DNA of 64,000 nt from Antedon mediterranea. Its lineage: Eukaryota; Echinodermata; Crinoidea; Comatulida; Antedonidae. The notes beneath the pieces were generated by a model that did not search any database, was not told where the DNA came from, and saw only the letters and a program-made list of their open reading frames with translations. Numbering within the stretch: position 1 is the stretch's first letter; each line of letters begins with the position of its first letter. The position numbers and the translations under genes are program-made. Location: contig NC_092675.1 in the NCBI RefSeq assembly GCF_964355755.1, forward strand, positions 6,420,312 to 6,484,311. Direction: 5' to 3'. This document shows, piece after piece, positions 23,801-35,604 of the stretch.

Positions 23801-26800
23801 TGCAATTAATTCAATAATAAATAACCAATTAACACTGTGAACACATGGCAGAATTTCCTTTCTATATCATGCCATCGGGTCACTAATCTATTTCTTCTAA
23901 TCCATCATTAACGTAAATCTTCTAATTGTAACCCTGGGTCATTATTCTTTGATTTTAGGGTGGGTTACTATTAGAAGGGGGGGGGGGGGTTACTATTAGA
24001 ACTCTAACTTTATTTTATAAACTTAAAAACACTCAATCTTCACCCACTCCCGAGATCAACATGCATTATTTCCTTATTTTCAAAATACGGCTGCATCATA
24101 AACGATCAATAGTTTTTGTGACTCTAATAGTAACCCCTAGATTGACTTATAAGGTGGGTTACTATTAGAAGGTGGGTTACTATTAGAAGGAGGGTTACTA
24201 TTAGAAGGAGGGTTACTATTAGAAGGAGGGTTACTATTAGAAGGAGGGTTACTATTAGAAGGAGGGTTACTATTAGAAGGAGGGTTACTATTAGAAGGAG
24301 GGTTACTATTAGAAGGAGGGTTACTATTAGAAGGAGGGTTACTATTAGAGTAGTGGGTTACTATTAGAAGGTGGGTTACTATTAGAAGGAGGTTACTATT
24401 AGAAGGAGGGTTACTATTAGAAGGAGGGTTACTATTAGAGTAGTGGGTTACTATTAGAGTAGTGGGTTACTATTAGAAGGAGGGTTACTATTAGAAGGAG
24501 GGTTACTATTAGAGTGTGGGTTACTATTAGAGTAGTGGGTTACTATTAGAGTAGTGGGTTACTATTAGAAGATTGACGGTAATACATTCTTATAGCCTAC
24601 CTCATCATCTTCATAGCCACCTGCCAAAACAATTGAATAAGCACCTTCTATTTCACGGCCATGAATTCCTGCCACGTGAGGGCGGTGTATACCTACTTCG
24701 CTGACTTGAACCCTGAACTTCCACTGTGTTCCGACGTGTATTCCAGGTATTTCTCCAAAGTGATTGGGTGGTACAATGGTACAAATTTTTGACCGACCAA
24801 CGCATGCCATACCCTAAAAAAAAAAAGCAGACAATTTCAAGCAACACTTCAGGAACCCCTTTAAATGGAACATTACTTTTAAGTGGGCACTTTCCTGTGA
24901 AGCGAATGAGGGGTCTTATGAGCCTTTAACACAAAACGTGAAGCGGAAGTGTGGTTAAGCAGAAACCTGCCAAGGATAGATAAAAATTCTACGTGGGAAA
25001 ATCGCAGTTTTTCCGCTCACCGCTCGTGTAAATTGGCCTTTATGGCGCTGCACTGTTCAAACACACAACATCTAACATGCATTGGAAGTAAATCAAATAT
25101 AAAATGTGTTGAATCTACCTTTCCCCAATCACGTTTACAAGATGATTTCGACGACGCCATTTTGGCCTTCTTCTTGCTCTCCTTCAGTTTTTGACCAGCT
25201 TGCACCACTTCACTTGCATCATTTTTACATAGGGGACAATACCTTAAAAAACAATAATATTGCTTGGGTCCAATACAATCAACTTTGGCAAAGACAATTT
25301 TCTTTATTTCTTTCGCTAATCGAAGGTTTGCCCCATACTAATAAATACATTAAATACAAACAATAACACTGAAATAGCAAAAGCAATACATATCAATGAA
25401 ATTAGCATAATAAAAACACAAAAAAAACCCCATTAAGACTTGACCGTCTAGTCTAAACTAAATATCGAGAGACACATTTCTAATAGACACGATAGTTTCC
25501 ATAGCAAATCATATATTTGCTTGATTACATCACATTTTACAATAGGGAGGTTTCACAATCTTACAAATACGATAACGAATACGTCACGCACACGTATTCG
25601 TTTTTCGTAAGCCAGTAAAAATCTGTTTCGCATGGCAACGAAATATTGGGGGCCCCGTCCAAAATATGACTGCGGTAAATTTGAGCGAAGCACGGGTAAG
25701 TGTTGCTTGGTGCTTGGCTGCCTAGGCCTAGCGTAACATCAAAGCGAGTGAGGACTTTAAAAACTGCTATTTATCAAAATTGACTTGGCATTTTAGTAAA
25801 TTACTTTAGCAAATTATTTTCAATAAAAGTATAATTATTTTATAATCATGAATCATTCCTGATTGAAATGCAAAATGTGCAAAATAGCTCAAAAACTATA
25901 CTCGTTTTGTAGTTACGAATATGACTGGTGATATTCGTCAACACGAATACGCTTTACAAATATGGAATAGGTATCAGCTCAAAAGTTTCACAAATGTGCG
26001 ATGTATCCGTTTTCGTAAGGTTGTGAAACCTCCCTAATAACCATAAACTTACCATTCGTCAACATCTGGGATTGACGCAAGGGGCGGGTCTAGACAGTAC
26101 AGATGGTAGGCCATATCGCACTCGTCGCACATCAGCTGTTTATCAGGGTCTTCTTTCCCGCCACATTTATGACAGGCGCATTGCTTGCATTTCTTGTCTG
26201 GGTTATCTTTACAAACATTACAATCTGGCTGGTTAGTTCCTGCAAAAAATAAATAATAAAATATATTATATAATACCTAAATAAATTTCTGTCATTTGAT
26301 TTGACGATTGTGGGTCACATGGAATGCAATATACGCACTATTAAACGATCGTTTAATAGTACTTTTTTTTGTGTACAAAAAAAAAATCTGCTACCTTTTA
26401 TTCGATTCAAATGACAGGAATCTATTTAGATTTTATATAAAACAAATAATGAATGTTTTATATTCGTGTAATGGTACAAATAATGGCATTTAGCTGTCGC
26501 CTTGGTGATATATAACCTTTCATTATTCACCTTATGCCATTATTTATACCATTACACTCATAAACATTCATTATTTGTATAATATTATCTGTCAGCTGGG
26601 TGCAGTAGAGTTAAGGATCCATAGGAAGGAGTTGCGCTTATCTGAATAAAATATGTCTATTTTTGTGCTGTTGGTACAAATACTTTTTACATTATAGAGT
26701 ACTTACTTCTAACCGAGGATGGGTCTTCAAGATCAATGCTAGTTTCTCCGTATTTCTCAATTTTGTAAATTTCATCCGTGAACTTTATTTTGCAATCTTT

Positions 26801-29800
26801 TAGTGAATCACCAGCTGGGCCCAGAATAACGTCGCCTATCAGCTCATTAGACGTTCGACGAGATTTCTGAAGAAAATAATAAACAAATTATTTTGAGGTG
26901 GGCCTGGTATGAATGGAATACAGTAACAAACTATTACATAACACAAATAGATTCCTGTCATTTGATTGGACAATTGTGGGTCATATGATAAAACTTAAGT
27001 GCTTTTAATGTTCAGCATAACAATGTTTTGCGCATACTCCAGCGGCTTTGCGCATGCTCTATCTCTGTGTAATTCGGGGAATAAAACTCCAGACAATGCA
27101 TGTACACATTTTGACATTAATCCAGTATTTAAATATTGATTTCAAAAGTTCCAGTACCATAAATAACAAATTTTTATCAATATGGATAAAAAATATCAAT
27201 CAAATTTACCATGCTTGTGATTTCTAAATCATACCAAAAGCCTCGGTCAGCAGGGTCATCTGAATTGTAGTTTGCCATCACCAAATCGCCAACCTTCATC
27301 TCGTCCCACTTCAAAACTGTACGTGCCCGCGGCCTCATGTATTTGCTGTTCAAATTGGCAACTTCATTATCATCATACCTAACAAAATTTAAAGCAGAAA
27401 AATATTATTTCTTGGACCATAAAAATATTCTATCTAACTATAATTTGTTAAATAAGTCAATATTTTTATCCCCAAGTGAATAAAATCTGTACTTGGTTGA
27501 CCTCGTCAATTGTAAGTTTAAAATATTTATCCAAGCTATATATTAATCCAAAGGCAAATTACTGAAAATATGTCAGTGGCTGGATCTCAATGGAGATACT
27601 GTACAAAAAAAAAAGGCTAAATCAAAACGATAAAGTAAAACAGCCAGAACAATTAGCAGAGCTTTCAGGCAACACTAGCCCTAAATCAGTGCAAGTAAGC
27701 TATACATAATACATACCCCTCAAATTTTACATGATATATTAAAGATCCCTCTTCTGGTAAATCTATTCCATCCACTTTTGATTCAGTTTCCATGTCTTCA
27801 CATTTTTCTTCTTTCTTTTCCTTTTGTTCAGTGGTTTTCTCAACTGTCTCATTCTGATTTTGATCTACAATTTGTTCATTTGATTCTTCAGTTGTTTTAG
27901 GAGACTTAATTGTAATGCTTGTGATGCTTGCCTCAAACCAAGCACCCATACTTATATCCATGGCATCTACAATATCTCCAACCTGTAATAAACAGATTGC
28001 AATTAAAGTGCTACAAACAGATTTGTGTTTGGCGATACAAATGTTATTTGTAATAATTACATTTTCCTGGCAAAGTAAAAGACACACTGTAAGCTTAGCC
28101 TAGACTCATCTTTGCGATATCCTTACAAAAAATGAAATTTGTAATATCTGCCAAACAATCATACCAATAAGCAGATAAAATGAATTATATGGGCCTACTG
28201 ATCATAAAAAAATAGTAGAGCCGCTTTAGGGGACCAAAAAAATGTCCCTTAATGTAAGTCCATAAGTTATATAGTTTAGTTTGCTTAATTTGTTTCATGA
28301 GAAAGTGTATTTTTAACTGGATATAGGCGTCCCTCCCAAAGGACTGTATAAGAATTGAAGGAGAATTTGATTTTTACAATAAAGAATAGTTACCACATAT
28401 GTAAACTATCAAACAATGTAACAATGAATTATATAACTTAAATAATTTGACTATTGTACAAATACTACATTATTCCATTACAATACAATTATATTGTGTA
28501 TAAAATAGAAACATTGTTATAATGGTTAAATGTACTCAACCGTTTAACAATTATTTTTCACATTGCTTTGTTCCTTTATCTACAGTTGCTTAATACAAAG
28601 TTCAATGTTTTCCAGGACAATTACTAAGAAAGAAACACCAACTGGGATACATTTATATTTTATTTTTAACCACAAAATATTTCAAATTGTTTAATCACTT
28701 ACCTTGTAATGACCTCTAAGTTTATTGACCTCGCTACTGCTGGAGGGGCCATCTTCTGTTGCTATGGCTGCGTCGCCACTGTAGCTTCCGCTACCTGACT
28801 GTTCGGAGTCGCTAACCTCGGAGCAGAAACCACTCTCCGGTTTACCCTCCTCAGATTTTTCTTCATCGAGTTGAGGAGGCGGCTTTTGCACCATAATCTG
28901 TACGATTTCATTGAGACCAACTTTATAGTCAAACAGTGAGTGCCCATCAACAAGCTGAAAAATAAAAATGAAAAAAGAAATGTTTATATTTTATTATTAG
29001 AATCTGGCCAAATCCAAAAGCACAATATATTACAACAAAACATCACACCACATGTATGTAAACATGAGGGATAGTTTACTTTAAGAGTAGTTGACCTCAT
29101 GACCTTGCAGCTGCAAAATAGGGAATTTTTGTGATCATAAGGATAAAAACACAAAAAAAATAATGTTTAACAAATTTTGTTTAAATGCTATACAGTACAT
29201 TAATTAGAAAGAATGCAACTATTATGCCGCACTACTAAAGTTTTCCTTAAACTTATATTCAAGGCTTGTATAGCAATTAAAACTCAACACAAAGGTTTGT
29301 TTCTGGTTAAGACATTACAAATCATGTGGGCATATAAATAGGTCAGAAGGCCACAATGGTAAAGTTACTACATACAGAGATCAGATTCACACACAACATT
29401 TCGCATGAAATTCAGTACATTTGGCAAGTATCCCAAAAATACATTTTTGCAGTGATCAGGTAAAGATGACATTCTCAATAGACTTTATATATGAATTACA
29501 TATCATTGGGGAAAAAGAGAATATAAAGGTTGATATTTTATACAAATTCAATGCTGTTTTTCAAATGGCTATAACATTAGGCAATAATGTGAATGGAGAA
29601 TAGAAGATGGTATTTTGGCAAAGAGGATTGATAAAAGCCGAGCTGGTTTAAGACTAGTGGTTAGACATTAGGTCAAGGTTCAAGGGTAATACTAATAGAT
29701 GATCCGGAACACAGCCCAATTGTTAAGGGCCCACCTGCCACCTCAAATCGGTCAACAATTTTTGAGAAATTATTCAGATGATTAGGTTAATAATTTAGGA

Positions 29801-30846
29801 ATAAGATTCAGTTTGTAATTTAGTTATTGGACAGATCGTTGCCAACATTCCTGTATTGATGGCCGGGAGATTTTGGACTCGTCTCTCTGCCTACCAACGT
29901 GCTCCTGGCTTTCAATTTTTTTTCTAGTATTAGAAAAATAACTGAATTTTTATGTATATGTTTTTTGCAAAATAACAACAATTTTCAAACACAAATTTAC
30001 GATATTTATTCCACTGTACGGACCATCTGCAGCCATTATTATTATTATTAAACTAGACTGCTTTGTCACACTGGGCTCCCCTCACCTTCTGGTGTCTATA
30101 ATAAATGGAGGGCGACGTTCAGATAAAAAAATTACCACCTCCCAAATTTTGTAGGCATGTATGTTGTTTGCTGATTTTGTGTTAGAGATTATTTAGTGGG
30201 TTAGGCCCCCAACTTTCTGTGGTCACGACAGTTGCAATTGCGTAATCTTAATCCATCTATCAAACTCTTGATTCGGTGATTTTATTGGTCTGTCCCAAAT
30301 CCTAGTCTATAGTACTTTACCATTCGATATATTAAAAAAATCTATGACAGCAATTATTTTTTTGCAGACCCAGGTTACATGGATCTGAAGCGACAGATGA
30401 AATTGGTCAAGTTTTATTTCGGACGTGATAATTGTCTTACTAAAAGCAGAGCACTAAATAAGAAAGACATCCCCCGCAGTCTTGTATAAGGGGAACGAGC
30501 ATAGCAAGAAAACCAGAAAATATTGGTTCCACTGAAAAAAAAGACCTCGTCTGTCTGAAAAACAAAATACTGTAAGACGGTATATCACACAAAATTTGTC
30601 AAACATCATAAATGATTATCATTAATAAACATTACAAAATAATATATAGACTCTAAAGAAACTGAAAATAATACAATTTGAAAAACAAACCTGTTTGCCT
30701 CTAAAAAACAGGCGTTGATGTTCAGGTGGTGCATTGAATTCCTCAACGAGTTTTTCACGAAGTTCTTCAATTTTCGTAAGCTTCGAGAGGCCATCCACTC
30801 GAATAGACTTTTTACCATCAACAAAACCTCTCACTTGGATCCACAT
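20892..30846 (-). CDS. UHRF1: UHRF1, E3 ubiquitin ligase and hemimethylated-DNA reader (15 exons, 817 aa)
   Basis: Minus-strand exons: 30846-30691, 28954-28703, 27982-27717, 27378-27210, 26866-26707, 26239-26053, 25242-25119, 24813-24601, 23779-23673, 23582-23420, 23094-22957, 22742-22610, 22473-22334, 22010-21912, 21038-20892. All phases join and total 2454 bases. Domain order is the full UHRF1 set: ubiquitin-like (1-76), tandem Tudor (from 137; MGAWFEA, then [15 protein letters not shown] and GFWYDLEI), PHD (about 341-401; [12 protein letters not shown]), SRA (about 439-640; [19 protein letters not shown]) and C3HC4 RING (about 748-786; CICCQEL to CPSC). The SRA keeps the [15 protein letters not shown] finger that inserts beside flipped 5-methylcytosine. 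In known orthologues the protein reads H3K9me and hemimethylated CpG, ubiquitinates H3 and recruits DNMT1. Human UHRF1 is 793 aa. The lysine- and glutamate-rich linkers are the main differences. UHRF2 is less likely because invertebrates usually have a single gene. Confidence 0.96.
21104..21209. mobile_element. MITE family A copy 4
   Basis: Short copy flanked by TAA on both sides; ends GCACTGTCTACACTATCAAA and GATAGTGTAGACATAGCT. Lies in the last UHRF1 intron, about 65 bases from the terminal RING exon. Confidence 0.82.
21457..21608. mobile_element. MITE family A copy 5
   Basis: Flanked by TAA on both sides; ends AGCTCTGTCAATCAAAC and TTTGATAGTGTAGACAGATCT. The internal GTGATGTGTCCATATATGG and GGGCACATCACAC arms are present. 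Same UHRF1 intron as copy 4. Confidence 0.85.
22085..22322. repeat. 59-bp tandem repeat, four copies, next to a UHRF1 splice donor
   Basis: Units begin at 22085, 22144, 22203 and 22262 with a 59-base period; each contains TCTTGGGCTGGCCCACCATG and TCACTAGTCTCCA. Copies are nearly identical. The array ends about ten bases from the donor of UHRF1 exon 13 (exon end 22334), so on the minus strand the intron begins almost directly with it. Confidence 0.9.
23955..24571. repeat. 18-bp minisatellite in a UHRF1 intron
   Basis: The unit GGGTTACTATTAGAAGGA recurs about two dozen times from 24153 to 24571, with a variant unit in which GTAGT replaces AAGGA. A single related copy and a 14-base G run lie at 23955-23990. 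An inverted relative (TCTAATAGTAACCCC) at 24123 makes part of the array able to fold back. It sits between UHRF1 exons 8 and 9, whose acceptor/donor distances are otherwise ordinary. Confidence 0.93.
25545..26034. mobile_element. MITE family B copy 2 (TA-flanked)
   Basis: Ends GGGAGGTTTCACAATCTTAC and CGTAAGGTTGTGAAACCTCCC are flanked by TA at 25543-25544 and 26035-26036. It lies in the UHRF1 intron between exons 6 and 7, which split the PHD finger. Confidence 0.87.
26438..26580. repeat. Imperfect palindrome (foldback arms of about 55 bp)
   Basis: The left arm includes ATTCGTGTAATGGTACAAAT and ATAATGGCAT; the right arm includes the inverted ATGCCATTATTTATACCATT and ACACTCATAAACATTCATTA. The loop between them is about 40 bases. 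It looks like a small MITE or snap-back element in a UHRF1 intron, and may be part of a larger repeat, because TGTCATTTGATTTGAC at 26292 has partners at 26410 and 26957. Confidence 0.6.
27530..27695. repeat. Dispersed repeat D copy 1
   Basis: Shares GGCTGGATCTCAATG, GAGATAC, AACGATAAAGTAAA and GGCAACACTAGCCCT with 35307-35460, about 75-80% identical by eye. Same orientation. Function and family unknown to me. Intronic in UHRF1. Confidence 0.65.
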
Positions 30847-32178
30847 CCTGATTTATTTCGCTAAAACTCTCTTTTGTAAAATGGATGTGTACTTGATCCT
30901 CAAGTTGTTAATCAGACATGAACTATTCTTCAAGAATGTTTCAACGTTCTATATAGCCACTTTTTTCCCAGATAATCACAACACAACGCTAGCTATAAAA
31001 ACGTAACAACAACTGAGACCTCGCACAGATTACACATGTAGCAAGTGGCGCGAAAGGTCTTAAATGACCTTATTATAATTATGGTATCCAGACGTTGTTT
31101 AGACATAGGCCTATACACTATAAGTCAAATTTTTTTACATTTTCCGTATTGTTTATTATGATAAATCAATCATAATTTCAATTATATTTTAGATATTTCT
31201 TATACATATACTAACGCAGTCAATATTAGTATCATAATTTTCAAATAGGTAATCATCAATGATTATTTTATTCATCAATTTTAATTCTGTGCTAAACTAC
31301 TCCACAATTGCCTAGAGACTAGTATAGGGAATATTTTTTAATAAAATCCAATAGATTTTTGGATTTTTAAAGCTATTTTTGTACTCCAGTTCTTTATTAT
31401 TGTTTATTTTACATGCGTAAAATATAATCAATGGAAATATGAATAAATAGACATGAAAAATAGCAAAGTTGGTTTAGTGATTCCGTAAAAACGGCTGTTT
31501 ACAGAGTCTATTAAAACGACCCCTGGATGTTGTCGATGTTGCGGAGGGTTGTTTACAAAGTTGTGCAGGATAAACTGTTGGTTTTACATTTCGGTATCGC
31601 TAATTTCGTTGGTTTATGTCAACAATAATATGTGCACCTAATACTCAAATAGTTAAATTATTTATATAAATATTAATCAACTAAGTTGTGTTTTATTAGG
31701 GCTAAATAAAGCCCATGTTAGTTGTAAGCTAGGGCCTAGCTAAGATAAGCTAGCTTTGCTAGGCCTTGCATTTTATGCCATTTTATTTTTTTAATAGAAA
31801 GTAAGCCTACATTCCTTCCATTTTAGCCTTTTGTAGATAGCTAGTTTAGTAAGCTAGGGAGGCTAGCCTATGCAGGTTCTGGCACCTGAACCCTTTATTG
31901 AAATACATGGCTAGCTAGCAGTACTTAGTAGTAGCAGTGGAATTAACATGGTCTCATAATGGGTACTTCCTGATAAATATATAATCAAGAAATGATGACG
32001 TACAGTACTAACATAATGTACAGTACTAGCTAATCTACAGATTCACGGTTGACCATGCCTAAATAAAACTTTTAATTACTATGATCATGCCAACAGCGTC
32101 ATCCCTCTACTTGAAGTAAGTAAAGCTGTAAAATATATTAATAACTTATATTTTATACTTTTTATCCAAGCTCAAGCA
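30847..32178. promoter_or_regulatory. Head-to-head intergenic region of UHRF1 and PNKP
   Basis: The UHRF1 start codon (30846, minus) and the PNKP start codon (32179, plus) face away from each other across 1332 bases with no ORF of note. An upstream non-coding PNKP exon is possible, ending at a GTAAGT donor near 32114 and spliced to an acceptor just before 32177; it contains an ATG (32081) that would be out of frame with the PNKP start, that is an upstream ORF. I see no reliable TATA box. A shared bidirectional promoter is inferred from the arrangement only. Confidence 0.4.
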
Positions 32179-34980
32179 ATGTCGACCGGGAAAAGAAAAA
32201 AACTGAATATGGCAGATTCAACAGGCAACCAAACAGACACTCGTAAAAAATCCAAAAAAGGCGGGAAGGTTTCACAGGATGATGTTGACCATGATAGTGC
32301 ACATTGGACAGACCTAGGCCAGCCATCTGATAAAGGTTTGACACCGGTTTTAATGTACAATGGACCAGGTATTTCTGGATCGAGTAAAATTGCGGGATTT
32401 GATCTTGATTACACGTTAATACGTCCAAAAAGTGGTCGCAAATGGCCTACAGGTACTTTGACTCCAAAAGGGTATATTGCTATTTTAATTGTTATTCACT
32501 AATTTAACATATAATTCAGTACATTATTCTCTATACAACATTGTCAAAATAAAAAACAGCTATTTCCCCATACAATATTAAAATTAATAATAAAAAGTGT
32601 ACTGTGTACCTTACCTCTGTGCAGTTTGATACTTAATTGTCTATTTAAAACACAGTATACAGTGAAATACTACAGTCCTTTGGGACACCCCTATTCAGGG
32701 GATACTTTTTTATGAGCAAGGGAATTATTATAGATATGGGCCACCCTCTATTCAGTTAACAGAGATTCTACTCTATATTGAAATTTTCTGACAAATTTGT
32801 CCTACTTTTTAGGTCCAAAAGACTGGCAATTTATGAATGATGAAATTAAACCAAAGTTACAAAATATTCATCATGATGGTTACAAAGTTGTGATCTTTAC
32901 TAATCAACGTGGGATTGAAAAACAACACACCAACATTAAGCATTTTAAGACGAAATGTGAAGATATCATTTCAGCCATTGACATTCCTATTCAGGTAATG
33001 TAGTACCTTAATGCTTATATTTCACTTGTGAACATTTTTTTCAGATTTCTAATTAATATAAACATCAGAGTAAGAATTCTCAAAGATGGTGGTTAATGGA
33101 GTGTGACCTGGAAAATGTTTGTATACAGCAATTAAAAAATAGCAAAGTTAGCTACAAAATCTAGCTGGAAAACCCTTAAAATGTATCATTGGAACCTTTA
33201 AGAAGACAGTATAAAGGATGAATAAATAGGTATTATTTATTTATTTCAGGTTTTTGTATCAACCAGCGAAAGCCACTACAGAAAACCAAGCATAGTGCTC
33301 TGGGAAACCATGACCGAAAATAATGAAAACATCTCAGTAGATTTAAATGAATCCTTCTACATCGGTGACGCAGCAGGAAGACCCAAGGCGTGGTCTTCTG
33401 GTAAACCTAAAGACTTCTCCGCAAGTGATCGAATGTTTGCTGCAAATGTAGGGATCAAATTTCAAACTCCCGAAGAGTATTTTCTAGATGAGAGTCCGAC
33501 TGAATTTGAGTGGCGGTCAATTGATCCAAAAAAGCATCTTGATATTAAGAAAATAGATGCTGTTGAACCAAAGGTAAATATAATGTTATATGTTAATTAT
33601 ATGTTTATTGTTATTTCAATCATTTCATCATCTGGTGCGGTCATTAATAATAATAATTACCACATTTCTATAGCGCCCTTTTCGTGAATAATCGTTCAAA
33701 GGCCCTTTACATTCATTTTTTGGATTAAACATGTATGAAAACATACTCCCATAATGCAGCTACAGTAGTAATTAGCGCAAAGTTGTGTCTTGATCTAACC
33801 GGGTACCAATTTTATACACCTGGGTAGAGAAAGGCAACTGTAAGTAAGTGTCTTGCCTAAGGATACAAGCAATATGCGGCAGGAGTTGGATTTGAACCAC
33901 GATATCACAATCACAACACACACGCCCTCATATTAGATCACTATAGAACTGAGTGAACAACTTAAGCAGCAGATTTATGATGTTGGGAAAGAGGGTCTTT
34001 CTCCTCTCCAAAAAACTTTTCCTAAAGGCCCTTTTTTAGCTTAAAAAAGCAGGGCAGGGAAGAGATAAGATCAACAAGTGCGGAGAGCATAGTGAGATAT
34101 AGTATTCCGAGAAATGTCCACTCGGCCAACTAACATGCTGCGAAATCGGTATTGCAATTAAATAGCATTCTACACAAATTATGACAATTTGGGCAGTTAC
34201 AAAAGCATTGATAAAACAATAAATAAATAAATAAATAAATGATGTTGGAATATACTGTATTAATGTACGTGTGTATATGTTTATAAATAATTAGTAATTG
34301 TTAGATGTATAGTATTAGTAATTATAAACTTTTATTTTGAAGGATAAAGACTTAATCATTATGGTAGGACCACCAGCTTGTGGGAAAAGTGCATTTTATC
34401 GAAACTACCTTGAGAAACATGGCTATGTACGAGTAAACCAAGACACACTGAAGACCCAAGCCAAATGCCTCGCCCTTGCATCTGATTCAATTAAAGGTGG
34501 CAAAAGTGTTGTTATTGACAATACCAATCCATCATCAGTGACCAGGGAGGCTTACATTCAAGTTGCTAAGAAAAACGGTTAGTTTATTTCATGTAACGAT
34601 GGTTTGATAATAAATGACATGACATGACATATTCTAATTAATTAAAGTATGTCAGCGCGCACCGTATAGAGTAGTAAGTAATTATCCAATTATAGTCATA
34701 CACTTCACTCTACATCTCACTACAAATTTCAGGTTATGGAGTAAGATGCGTTGTCATGGATGTGCCTGTGGAACTAGCCAAACATCTAAACTACGTCAGA
34801 CAAAACTATACTAAAAGTGCAGTACGGCGAATTCCAAACGTGGCGTATAACATGTATAAGAAAAACTTTACCGAACCAAAAAAATCAGAGGGTATAGATG
34901 AGATTTTTCGCTTACCCTTTTTGCCTCATTTTCAAGATGAGGATCATAAAAAGTTATTTCTGCAATGGACAGATTATTAA
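32179..34980 (+). CDS. PNKP: PNKP, polynucleotide kinase 3'-phosphatase (5 exons, 420 aa, no FHA domain)
   Basis: Exons 32179-32452, 32813-32994, 33250-33573, 34343-34577 and 34733-34980 join in phase (1263 bases). The protein removes 3' phosphates and phosphorylates 5' ends at DNA breaks, so that polymerases and ligases can work. The HAD phosphatase is at about 70-215: motif I is FDLDYTL (75-79 DLDYT), then VVIFTNQ (117-123), YRKP (162-165) and YIGDAAGRP. The kinase starts at about 262, with P-loop GPPACGKS (269-276) and VNQDTL carrying the likely catalytic aspartate (294); DNTNP follows. Instead of the ~110-residue FHA domain of the 521-aa human enzyme, there are about 65 residues with basic clusters (KRKK, RKKSKKGGK) that look like nuclear-localisation signals. 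An FHA-coding upstream exon is not visible before 32179. Confidence 0.95.
33640..33930 (-). mobile_element. SINE-like repeat E copy 1 in a PNKP intron
   Basis: Contains TCTATAGCGCCCTTTTCG, GCAAAGTTGTGTCTTGATCT, CACCTGGGTAGAG, GTGTCTTGCCTAAGGA and, at the end, GGATTTGAACCAC. The last motif is a reverse-complemented RNA polymerase III B box (GGTTCRANNCC type), so the element would read on the minus strand as a tRNA-derived SINE. Partial relatives lie at about 39000-39110 and 42210-42510. The same signature is common in marine invertebrate genomes. Confidence 0.6.
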
Positions 34981-35306
34981 ATTGGGTTTTTTTTGTTTTT
35001 TTTTACATTTATTATTTGTTTACAGTACTTTTAACTTTTCTGAGGTCGCACTTGGCTTGTTTCAAAGTGTGTTTTTAAATTATATAAAAAAAATGATTAG
35101 ACATTTTATGAAAGTCTTAAGTATAAGTATTCAGGTTTTGGGATTGTATACTTAATTATGTATTATTTATGTATGGTATGATAGTAGTAGTTTTTCTTTT
35201 GTATATAGTTACCGTCTCAATCATTCTAGAACTAGAAGGTGGAGTGGGGGTGGAGGGAAAGGTACCTGGGGTGGGGCTATTTATTTTAATCTGTATATAT
35301 ATATAT

Positions 35307-35460
35307 AAATCCAAAGGCAAAGAAAAAAAATTACAATGCCGTGGGTATCGGTGGCTGGATCTCAATGAAGATACAAAAAAAAGTGAAATGCTAAATCGAA
35401 ACGATAAAGTAAAGTTAGCAGAGCTTTCGGGCAACACTAGCCCTTCATCAGTGCAAGTGA
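35307..35460. repeat. Dispersed repeat D copy 2
   Basis: Relative of 27530-27695, sharing GGCTGGATCTCAATGAAGAT, AACGATAAAGTAAAG and GGGCAACACTAGCCC. It is followed at 35516 by TTCTAAACCGCCCAGTGATA, which recurs in altered form at 9003, so a larger dispersed repeat may end here. Confidence 0.6.
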
Positions 35461-35604
35461 AAGTACTTTGACAAAGATAGATCTGTATGTGTATATACAT
35501 CACAGGCACAGAATAAATTCTAAACCGCCCAGTGATATACTGAAATTTAATTAATTAATTTGAAACGATAAAGATGAAGAAATCTGTGAGAATGAGAAAA
35601 AGTC

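Noticed and set aside
24153-24571. Interstitial telomere
   Set aside because: GGGTTA occurs only once per 18-bp unit, so it is a minisatellite, not a telomere array.
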